NCBI GenBank assembly: GCA_016712985.1
Contig: JADJQA010000009.1
Coordinates: 62,001 to 126,000, forward strand
Direction of reading: 5' to 3'
DNA from: Sulfuritalea sp.
GTDB lineage: Bacteria; Pseudomonadota; Gammaproteobacteria; Burkholderiales; Rhodocyclaceae
Length of the DNA stretch: 64,000 nucleotides
Below are positions 7,614 through 14,422 of the stretch, piece after piece (position 1 is the first letter of the stretch; each line of letters opens with the position of its first letter). The position numbers and the translations under genes are program-made. The notes below the pieces were generated by a model. The model had not been told where the DNA came from. It did not search any database and saw only the letters and a list, made by a program, of their open reading frames with translations.

Positions 7614-9896
7614 TCAGAACTTGTAATTCACCCCCGCGTAGAGCGAACGGCCCATGCCGGGGACGGCAGTGCCCCACTGCGGGTAATTGGGCAGGGGCGG
7701 GTTGGTCATGGTCGTACCCTGGCCGACGTAGGCGCCGCCCAGCGGCAGGTTGTAGTTCCTGTCGAACAGATTTTCGATGCCAAAATCGACGCGTGTCTGC
7801 TTCCAGGAATAGCTGCCGCGCAGGTTGATCAAGTTGTAGCCAGAAGTCTCGATTTCGTTGCGCACGTCGGAGATGTCGTTCTTTGACTTCACCATCACGA
7901 GCTCGACACCATTGTCCCAGCCGCCATATTGGTGCGTCAGCGTCAGCCTGGCGTTGAGCGGCATGATGTTGTAGAGAGCGGAGTCCGTGTCGCGGTTCTT
8001 GCCATTCGTGTAGTTGAGCAAGCCCCTGAGCCCGAATTCTCCGACACCGGTCTTGGCCAGCGGCATCTTCCCCGACAGGTCGATGCCATACAGTTGCGCC
8101 GACTGGTTGACGTAACGCAGCACGGAAAACTGGTTTTGCACCGGTGTGACGCTTGGGGCATTGGTCGTGGCGTCCCACTGAATCGCATCAATGTAGTCGG
8201 TGACGCGGGTGTAGTAGGGCGTGGCCTTGAATTCCCAGCCGCGGTCGGCGGCGTGCCAGTCGAAGGTGGCGGAAAGGGTGTACGCCTTCTCCGGCTTGAG
8301 ATCCGGGTTGCCGACGTAGCCGTTGCCGTCGCCGACAAAGTTGTTCATCAAGGCTGCCATCTGCCAAGTCGACCAAGTGTAGCGTTCATACAGATTCGGC
8401 GACCGGACCTTGCGGGCGAAGCCGAATTCGATGTTCTGGGTGACGCCTGGTGTGTAGCGCGCGAGCGCTGTCATGTCCCAGTTGTTGTCGGTCTTCTCAT
8501 GGTTGAGGGCGTTGAAGGCCGTGCTGTCGCGAAGTTGGTTCGAACCGCCTGCGTTGGTCGGTGCGTAGCCCTGGACGTTGCCGGCATCGGTATTGACATG
8601 CTCGAAGCGCAGGCCGGCGAGCGTCATCCACTGCGGGCTCAACTGCCTTTCCCATTCGCCGAACAGTGCCGTCCGGTCGCGCTGGCCGTCGTTGATGTTC
8701 CAGAAGGTGCCCGGACTCATCATTGCACCGGACGGAGTCCACCAGTCGTCGAGCCGGTAACTCTGATATTCCCCGCCGATGCGCAGCAGGTCTTGCTGGG
8801 TGAGTACGATATCGGCTTTCACGCTGGCGCCCGTGGTCTTGCCTTCCGTGTACATCGGCATTCCGGCGGCACAGGCGGCGGTGCCGATAGGCGAGCATGG
8901 TGTGCCATTTCCCCCTGGGGGCTTGTTTCCACCCGACGCCGCGCCGTACCAGTAGCGCTTGTCGGCCCCGAAATCCATGAAGTGATCAACCTTCTCGTGA
9001 TAGGCGCGTGCTTCGATGCTGCCCCAGTCGAACTGACCGAGATAGCGCAGGTTCAGGCGATGCTGGGTGTTGTCGAGCATGTCCATGCGCTGGTTCGGGT
9101 AGAGCTGATAGGGCAGATCCTGATAGCCCAGTTTGGCTTCGAAGAGATGGTTGCCACCCTTCAGCGCGAATCCCAGCGTATGGTTCTCGGTCTTGTAAGC
9201 GGTCGAGCCGACTTCGTCGCGGGGCAGCGTATGGCCGATGCGGCCGGTAAAGTCGTAGTTCTTGAAGTCCCCGCCGGCGTCGTAGTTGTCGGATTCGGCG
9301 GTGGCGCCCGAATACGTCATGCTGAAGGATTCGGTGGCATAGGTGGCCGAGACATTGCCGCCCTTCGCATTGCCGTTGCTGCGGTAGAAAGCACCGGCCT
9401 CGCCCTTGAAGAGGCTGCCCTGGCCGGGCGTTGCAAAAGTCGGCGCTGGCGTATCGGCGATGATGGTGCCGCCGATGCTGTCACCTCCCACGCTGACCGG
9501 CGTGATGCCGGCATACACCTTGAGCGAGCCGACATTGGTCGGATCGAGATAGGACAGCGCCGGATTCATGTGGTTGGGACAGGAGGCGATCAGGTCCATG
9601 CCGTCGACTTTGATCCGCAGGCGATCATCGGCCAGACCATGGATGGACGGCAGGCTGGAGACGCCGCCGGCGCCATAGAGGCTTACGCCGGGAATATCCC
9701 GCAGGAGACTGGCTGTATCGCTGGTGGCGGCGCGCTCGCTGCCTGCGAGGCTGGCGCTGTCCAGCGTGTCTCCACGGAATCTCTCGGCCGTGCGCTGACC
9801 GGTAATTACAACGGTATCCAGGATTTTTGCATCGTCGGCCGCGAAGCCGATACAGGGCATGGCTGCCAGGGCGGCAGCAAGAATTTTGCGTTTCAT
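7614..9896 (-). CDS. OprC/NosA-type TonB-dependent copper receptor
   Basis: The 760-residue outer-membrane receptor has a signal peptide (residues 1-19), a TonB box-like DTVVITGQR, a plug domain (about 40-150) and a long beta-barrel ending in the aromatic ...NYKF. The plug contains C106-P-N-H109-M110-N-P, the Met/His/Cys signature of the OprC/NosA family that imports copper and supports nitrous-oxide reductase maturation in pseudomonads. The start at 9896 was chosen because it gives a proper signal peptide; upstream in-frame codons run through the regulatory palindrome. Dedicated exbB, exbD and tonB genes lie upstream on the same strand. Copper as substrate is known for the family and inferred here. 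Confidence 0.9.
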   Translation of the reverse strand: MKRKILAAALAAMPCIGFAADDAKILDTVVITGQRTAERFRGDTLDSASLAGSERAATSDTASLLRDIPGVSLYGAGGVSSLPSIHGLADDRLRIKVDGMDLIASCPNHMNPALSYLDPTNVGSLKVYAGITPVSVGGDSIGGTIIADTPAPTFATPGQGSLFKGEAGAFYRSNGNAKGGNVSATYATESFSMTYSGATAESDNYDAGGDFKNYDFTGRIGHTLPRDEVGSTAYKTENHTLGFALKGGNHLFEAKLGYQDLPYQLYPNQRMDMLDNTQHRLNLRYLGQFDWGSIEARAYHEKVDHFMDFGADKRYWYGAASGGNKPPGGNGTPCSPIGTAACAAGMPMYTEGKTTGASVKADIVLTQQDLLRIGGEYQSYRLDDWWTPSGAMMSPGTFWNINDGQRDRTALFGEWERQLSPQWMTLAGLRFEHVNTDAGNVQGYAPTNAGGSNQLRDSTAFNALNHEKTDNNWDMTALARYTPGVTQNIEFGFARKVRSPNLYERYTWSTWQMAALMNNFVGDGNGYVGNPDLKPEKAYTLSATFDWHAADRGWEFKATPYYTRVTDYIDAIQWDATTNAPSVTPVQNQFSVLRYVNQSAQLYGIDLSGKMPLAKTGVGEFGLRGLLNYTNGKNRDTDSALYNIMPLNARLTLTHQYGGWDNGVELVMVKSKNDISDVRNEIETSGYNLINLRGSYSWKQTRVDFGIENLFDRNYNLPLGGAYVGQGTTMTNPPLPNYPQWGTAVPGMGRSLYAGVNYKF

Positions 9897-10258
9897 GTGA
9901 GTTGATCCAAAGGTGGCAAGGCTGTGACGGAACCAAGAATTGTGGCGAATGCTAAGGCCATGCGATCGCTCGGAAGTGCGGCAAATGGTCACATGTGACC
10001 ATTTGCCGCGCGGCATGGTGTCGCAGCGCGATATCGGCAGGTATGTCCCTTGATCTCGATCAATGACGCCTCGGTAATGTACGTGACGAAGCTGCGCACA
10101 AACAGATGTCAGGAGGCGGAATGCGGCAACCGATCCGCGACATGATGTCGCGCGCGGCCATGTGTCGCATGGACGTACGGGGGTGCGGAGCGATACTGCG
10201 CCCTCCACCCAACCTGTAGCCAGGTCGCCCCGCAAACTCGGCGCTGGCGCCGACTTTC
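9897..10258. other. Receptor/exbD intergenic region
   Basis: This 362-bp region holds the palindrome at 9978-10009, GTCGCA at 10020-10025 and 10164-10169, and GTCGCG at 10147-10152. A compact GC hairpin (TCGGCGC/GCGCCGA) at 10238-10253 follows the exbD stop and may act as a weak terminator in the minus direction. I see no gene in it. Confidence 0.5.
9978..10009. promoter_or_regulatory. Perfect 32-bp palindromic operator-like site
   Basis: Each 16-base arm is the exact reverse complement of the other with no spacer; the left arm is GCGGCAAATGGTCACA and the centre is GTCACATGTGAC. It lies about 97 bp (centre) upstream of the receptor start. A TAGCATT that could be a -10 element lies at 9948-9954. 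The TGTGA-type core resembles Crp/Fnr-family half-sites. A degenerate version lies upstream of the regulator's own putative operon at about 6496-6516. Confidence 0.7.
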
Positions 10259-10678
10259 TTATTCGGCGGTGGGCTCGCTGACGAATCCGATGCGCACCAG
10301 CCCGGCCTTCGCCGCCACGCTCATCACCTGCGCAACGCTTTCATAGCGCGCGTTGCGGTCGGCGCGGATATGCAGTTCCGGTTGCGGCTGCTGCTTCGAT
10401 GCAAGCGCAAAGCGCGGCGCGAGTTCGGCAAGGATCACCTTCTCGCCGTTCCAGAACAGATCACCGTTCTCGCGGATGCCGAACTCGATGTGCTCCGGCT
10501 TGGTGATGTTGACGTTGCTGGAAGCCTTGGGCAGGTCGATCTTCACCGCATGGGTCAGCAGCGGCGCCGTGACGATGAAGATCACCAGCAGCACCAGCAT
10601 CACATCCACCAGCGGCACCACGTTCATGTCGGCCATCGGCGCCATGCGGCGCTGGCCGTCAAAGCTGCCCATCGCCAT
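10259..10678 (-). CDS. exbD: ExbD/TolR-family energy-transducing protein
   Basis: The 139-residue protein has a short cytoplasmic N-terminus, one membrane helix (about 20-40) containing the conserved aspartate in MNVVPLVDVMLVLLVIFIV, and a periplasmic domain. With ExbB it converts proton-motive force into TonB motion. The ATG at 10678 was chosen because it gives the usual ExbD N-terminus; the upstream in-frame extension is repeat sequence. It begins 1 bp after the exbB stop. The operon probably energises the adjacent copper-type receptor. Confidence 0.92.
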   Translation of the reverse strand: MAMGSFDGQRRMAPMADMNVVPLVDVMLVLLVIFIVTAPLLTHAVKIDLPKASSNVNITKPEHIEFGIRENGDLFWNGEKVILAELAPRFALASKQQPQPELHIRADRNARYESVAQVMSVAAKAGLVRIGFVSEPTAE

Positions 10679-10679
10679 G

Positions 10680-10828
10680 TCACGCCTCCCGCGGGGTCGT
10701 CCCAAGGGAGTTGGGCGCCCCCTCGGTGGGGGTTGAGTCGGGGTATCGCAAAGCACCGCTTTGCGCCGCCGAAACGGGCGAGCCTTGCAAGGCGAAACCT
10801 TCGCGAACACCGTGAGCGTGGGGGCTCA
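10680..10828 (-). repeat. Intergenic-type repeat fused into the exbB tail
   Basis: Read on the minus strand, this stretch encodes low-complexity tail sequence and contains blocks such as CCCCACCGAGGGGGCGCCC and CAACTCCCTTGGGACG. These resemble the short GC-rich repeats found between genes in many betaproteobacteria. It fills the space between the expected exbB end and exbD. That it is a dispersed repeat in this genome is inferred from its character; other copies are not in this window. Confidence 0.5.
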
Positions 10829-11525
10829 TGGTGTCCCCTCCTGGTTTGCCGACGGTCAGCAGGACATAGACGTCGTGCGCAAAGGCATCGAGCCGCGCCA
10901 GCCAGAGGCGGTTGCGGCGGTTGAAGGCGTTGTAGGCCAGCACCGCCGGAATCGCCACGGCGAGGCCCAGCGCGGTCATGATCAGTGCCTCGCCCACCGG
11001 GCCGGCCACCTTGTCCAGCGTGCCCTGCCCGGAGAGCCCGATCTGCACCAGGGCGTGATAGATGCCCCACACCGTGCCGAACAGGCCAATGTACGGCGCC
11101 GCCGAACCCGCCGAGGCCAGCACGGTAAGGCCGTTCTCCGCGCGCGCGGCCTCCTGCTCGATGCCGTTGCGCAGCACGCGGGTCAGGAACTCGCCAAAGC
11201 CGCCCGCCGCGGCCAGGCTCCGCTGGCCCTGGGCGGCGCTTTCCGCTGCCTTGAGCGCCTGGCGAGCCAGATCGGCAAAGGGGTTGTCCAGGGCCGGGTC
11301 GGCGAGGACGGTATCCGCGGCCTCCAGCGAGGGTGCGGCCCAGAAGCGCGCGAGAAAGGCATCGGCCCGCCTTTGCGCCAGCGTGTTGGCAATGGTGCGG
11401 GTGACGATCAGGTACCAGCTCGTCACCGACAACGCCAGCAGCACGGCGAGCACGGTCCTGCCCACTCCGTCGGTCTGGGTGAGAAAGTGGGCAAAGCCTA
11501 GGCCATCGACAGCAGTTGCTTCCAT
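10680..11525 (-). CDS. exbB: ExbB/TolQ-family proton channel, repeat-extended C-terminus
   Basis: The 281-residue protein has three membrane segments (about 22-42, 130-155 and 175-195) and the ExbB signature around GSAAPYIGLFGTVWGI. It partners with ExbD and TonB. Family members usually end soon after the last helix, near VLLTVGKPGG here. The following 50 or so residues are encoded by an intergenic-type repeat that stays in frame to 10680. A TATAAT on the minus strand at 11548-11543 is a plausible -10. The operon's tonB is separated from exbB by an oppositely oriented AbrB/PIN pair. Confidence 0.92.
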   Translation of the reverse strand: MEATAVDGLGFAHFLTQTDGVGRTVLAVLLALSVTSWYLIVTRTIANTLAQRRADAFLARFWAAPSLEAADTVLADPALDNPFADLARQALKAAESAAQGQRSLAAAGGFGEFLTRVLRNGIEQEAARAENGLTVLASAGSAAPYIGLFGTVWGIYHALVQIGLSGQGTLDKVAGPVGEALIMTALGLAVAIPAVLAYNAFNRRNRLWLARLDAFAHDVYVLLTVGKPGGDTMSPHAHGVREGFALQGSPVSAAQSGALRYPDSTPTEGAPNSLGTTPREA

Positions 11526-11621
11526 GAGGTCGGATTCCTTACATTATAAAAGTAGCGTTATTGACAAACTGCTCCTTACCCGTGACAATTGGTATGAATT
11601 TAATACGCAAAGGAAGCTGCC

Positions 11622-11879
11622 ATGCTGGCGACTGTCACAGACAAGGGACAGGTCACTGTCCCCAAGGAAATCCGCGACCGCACCGGTATCGCACCGGGTA
11701 GTCGGCTCGACTTCGAGGTGCAGAGCGACGGCACGCTGCGCGTAAGGGTGCTGGTGCGCGGCGCTGACAATCTCTTCGGCCTGCTGCATCGCCCGGACGC
11801 CGAAGCGCGCAGTATCGAAGCGATGGACCAGGGCATTGCCGGCGCCGTCGGCGCTCGCAACCGCAGCTCGCGCAAGTGA
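11622..11879 (+). CDS. AbrB/MazE-family antitoxin
   Basis: The 85-residue protein has an N-terminal swapped-hairpin AbrB domain (VTDKGQVTVPKEIRDRTGIAPG) that binds DNA, and a C-terminal tail expected to bind the toxin. An AAGGAAG ribosome site precedes the ATG. A TTGACA at 11561-11566 may be part of its promoter. Its stop overlaps the toxin's GTG start. The pair runs opposite to the tonB and exbBD genes on either side and appears inserted between them. Confidence 0.9.
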   Translation: MLATVTDKGQVTVPKEIRDRTGIAPGSRLDFEVQSDGTLRVRVLVRGADNLFGLLHRPDAEARSIEAMDQGIAGAVGARNRSSRK

Positions 11880-12271
11880 TCGCCCTCGATACCAACGTCT
11901 TGGTACGACTCGTCACCCGCGACGACGAAGCGCAGGCGCAACGCGCCAAGGCGGTTTTCGACAAGCACGCGGGCGAGGACGGCGGGCTGTTCGTGGCCGA
12001 CATCGTGCTGGTCGAATTGTGCTGGACGCTGGCGACGAGCTATGAACTTGCCCGCACGGACATTGCGCTCACGGTGCGCGCCCTGCTCGACAACGCCAGC
12101 ATCGCCCTTGAATCTCCGGTTGCCGTGAAGAGCGCGCTCGCCAGCTTCGAGGCCGGCAGCGCCGACTTCCCCGACTGTCTGATCGTCGCCAAGGCGCACG
12201 AGGCCGGTTGCAGCCAAACTCTCACTTTCGATCGGCGCATGAAGTTGCTGCCCGGCGTGGCACTTCTCTAG
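11876..12271 (+). CDS. PIN-domain toxin (VapC family)
   Basis: The 131-residue PIN nuclease has D5 (LDTNVLVR), E47 (VELCW), D97/D100 (SADFPDCLI) and D119 (LTFDRR) in place. It would cleave structured RNA when freed from the AbrB-type antitoxin. It starts with GTG, overlapping the antitoxin stop by 4 bp. It ends 20 bp from the convergent tonB stop. All catalytic residues are present. Confidence 0.9.
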   Translation: MIALDTNVLVRLVTRDDEAQAQRAKAVFDKHAGEDGGLFVADIVLVELCWTLATSYELARTDIALTVRALLDNASIALESPVAVKSALASFEAGSADFPDCLIVAKAHEAGCSQTLTFDRRMKLLPGVALL

Positions 12272-12291
12272 CGCATTGGCCGTGCCCGCCG

Positions 12292-12918
12292 TCATTGCAG
12301 GACGAAGTTGAAGGGTTGCAAAGCGACGGCGCGCACCGCTTGTCCGTTGCGGGTAGACGGTGTGCAGCGCCAGGTGCGCACCGCGGCGAGCGCGGCTTCG
12401 TCGAGGCGGACATAACCGCTGGAACTTTGCACTTTGGCCACCGCGACATGGCCGGTTTCGCTCAGTTCGACGCGCAGCACGACGATGCCGGTTTCGCCAA
12501 GGCGGCGGGATTGGGCGGGGTACGGCGGCGCGGAGCGCTCCGGGCAGGCTACCGAGAGTTCGGACGCCATGGTCACCGGCCCGGCCGGCAGGGGCATCGG
12601 CGGGGCTTCGATCACGGGCACCGGTTTGGGCGGTGGCGGCGGGGCAACGTAATCCGTGGGCGCGATGACGGGAGTTTCAGCTATCAGTTGACGGGACTGC
12701 GGCCTTTCCCTGGGCTGGAGCTTCGGCGGCGACGGCGGGCGCTTGGGTTGTTCCAGCTTTTCCGGTGCGGGCGGGGCGATGAAGTCGACGAACAGGCTTG
12801 CAGCTTCCAGTGGGGTCGGAATCAGACGGTGAGCCCACAGCCCGTAGAGGGCCGCCGCATGAACAGCAACGACCACCAACAGGCTTGCAACGCGATCGAT
12901 GGGGAAACGGGCTGGCAT
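12292..12918 (-). CDS. tonB: TonB-family energy transducer
   Basis: The 208-residue protein has a short cytoplasmic start, one membrane anchor (about 10-28), a Pro-rich spacer with Lys/Pro and Glu/Pro stretches (about 45-115), and a C-terminal TonB domain (about 125-208: PPYPAQSRRLGETGIVVLRV... TWRCTPSTRNGQ). It links ExbBD to the receptor's TonB box. It diverges from nosL over a 159-bp spacer holding TGCGAC/GTCGCA motifs. It would precede exbB-exbD in a single operon were it not for the intervening toxin-antitoxin pair. Confidence 0.92.
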   Translation of the reverse strand: MPARFPIDRVASLLVVVAVHAAALYGLWAHRLIPTPLEAASLFVDFIAPPAPEKLEQPKRPPSPPKLQPRERPQSRQLIAETPVIAPTDYVAPPPPPKPVPVIEAPPMPLPAGPVTMASELSVACPERSAPPYPAQSRRLGETGIVVLRVELSETGHVAVAKVQSSSGYVRLDEAALAAVRTWRCTPSTRNGQAVRAVALQPFNFVLQ

Positions 12919-12983
12919 GCAGATTCATTTCGCTGGCGCTGGTGCTGACAGGGGGAGTGGCGAATCGATGATGTTAGAAGTTT

Positions 12984-13015
12984 TGCGACGTCGATCGGTG
13001 CGACTAAATGTCGCA
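12984..13015. promoter_or_regulatory. Divergent tonB/nosL control region with TGCGAC motifs
   Basis: TGCGAC occurs at 12984-12989 and 12999-13004, and its inverse GTCGCA at 13010-13015. This makes a direct plus inverted array between two divergent starts. GTCGCA also occurs upstream of the TonB receptor and of the NirN-like gene. The hexamer is short, so chance is not excluded. Confidence 0.4.
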
Positions 13016-13077
13016 GCACCAATCTATTCGCAACGCCTAATATTGCGGTGCACATTCAACCTTCCAAGGAGATCATC

Positions 13078-13680
13078 ATGGACAGACGCGAAGCCCTGAA
13101 ACTCTCATTGCTCGCCGGTGTCGGCCTGGCGGCCGGCAGCGTCCAGGGGCAGCAGGCCTGCGCCACGGACGGCACACCGGCGCAATTCACGCCGAAGAAG
13201 GCGGCCGACGCCAACCCGCTGGACAAGGAACTCGACAAGTACCCGAAGTGCCCCTACTGTGGCATGGACCGCAGGGAACACCATCGCACGCGCATGCTGG
13301 TGCAGTACAGTGACGACCTGGTCGACGGCGTGTGCTCGATCCACTGCCTGGGTCTGAGCCTCGGCGTCAATATCGACCGCGAGCCCAAGGCGATCTGGGG
13401 TCCGGACTATGGCAGCGCCGTCGAGCCGCGTCCGCTGCTGCCGGTGGAAAAGCTGACCTACCTGATCGGCGCCGATCTCAAGCACGCGATGACCAAGCGC
13501 AGCAAGCATTCCTTCGCTTCGCTCGATGTCGCCAAGGAGTTCCAGGCCAAGCACGGCGGTACCTTCGGCGATTTCAACGAGGCGCTGAAACAGTCCTATC
13601 TGGATATGGCCAACGACGTGGCGATGATTCGCAAGCTGCGCGAGGAACGCCGCCTGAAGATGATGCAGAAGCAGGGCTGA
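13078..13680 (+). CDS. NosL-like copper chaperone, Tat-type signal
   Basis: The 200-residue protein begins MDRREALKLSLLAGVGLAAG, a twin-arginine-like signal. The NosL core motif is C58-P-Y-C61-G-M63, followed by an MLVQYSDDLVDGVCSIHC segment. NosL proteins are periplasmic Cu(I) chaperones needed for nitrous-oxide reductase maturation. The ATG at 13078 has AAGGA seven bases upstream, so it is preferred to the earlier in-frame start. A second NosL-type gene follows 7 bp downstream. No nosZ lies in the window, so the copper client is unknown. Confidence 0.85.
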   Translation: MDRREALKLSLLAGVGLAAGSVQGQQACATDGTPAQFTPKKAADANPLDKELDKYPKCPYCGMDRREHHRTRMLVQYSDDLVDGVCSIHCLGLSLGVNIDREPKAIWGPDYGSAVEPRPLLPVEKLTYLIGADLKHAMTKRSKHSFASLDVAKEFQAKHGGTFGDFNEALKQSYLDMANDVAMIRKLREERRLKMMQKQG

Positions 13681-13687
13681 GTTCGTG

Positions 13688-14176
13688 ATGAAGCGATGGT
13701 TGTCGGCGCTGGTTTTGACGTTCTGGGTTGCGCTGGCCTTCGCCCAGAGCGGTGGGGCCAAGCTGCCGAAACCGGGCGCGAAGGACCTGTGCCCGGTGTG
13801 CGGCATGCTGGTGTCGAAGTATCCGAACTGGGTGGCGACCATCGTCTACAAGGACGGCCATGCCCATCATTTCGATGGCGCCAAGGACATGTTCAAGTTC
13901 TGGTTCGAGCCGGCGAAGTACGTTGCCGGCCACAAGCGCCAGGATATGGCCGCGATCTGGGTGACCGACTTCTACAACCTGAAGCTGGTGGATGCGCGCA
14001 AGGCCTGGTACGTCATCGGCTCCGACGTGCTGGGGCCGATGGGCCACGAGTTTGTGCCGCTGGTGACGAAAGAGGATGCCGACGATTTCCTCAAGGAGCA
14101 CAAGGGAAAGCGCATCTTCACCTTTGAGCAGGTGACGCTGGACTTGCCGCTCAAGCTCGACGACGGCAAGTTCTGA
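13688..14176 (+). CDS. NosL-family copper chaperone (second copy)
   Basis: The 162-residue protein has a Sec signal (MKRWLSALVLTFWVALAFAQ) and the NosL motif C35-P-V-C38-G-M40. A typical NosL body follows (KDGHAHHFDGAKDMFKFW, then YVIGSDVLGPMG). It is periplasmic; Cu(I) would bind through the Met/Cys set. It starts 7 bp after the first NosL gene. Two tandem, divergent NosL copies suggest a relay or two clients. The NirN-like gene follows after a 246-bp gap. Confidence 0.88.
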   Translation: MKRWLSALVLTFWVALAFAQSGGAKLPKPGAKDLCPVCGMLVSKYPNWVATIVYKDGHAHHFDGAKDMFKFWFEPAKYVAGHKRQDMAAIWVTDFYNLKLVDARKAWYVIGSDVLGPMGHEFVPLVTKEDADDFLKEHKGKRIFTFEQVTLDLPLKLDDGKF

Positions 14177-14422
14177 AACCAGCCGATTGCCCTAACCGGC
14201 GTACCACCAGCTTCCGGTATGAAGCGTCGAAAAAGTGGGATGCACGTAACCGGGCGCGGCCAGTAGCGCGCCGTCGCCGGTTTCGATTGATTGCGTCGCC
14301 TCGGTCGCAAACGGTTTGCGGTCCCGATGTCGCGGGTAACACCAAATCGCTTGCCAAGGTGTAACAATAACTGCCGCGCAAGGCATTCGGCCGTGCGGAG
14401 CGTTTCTCGGATGGCATAAAGC

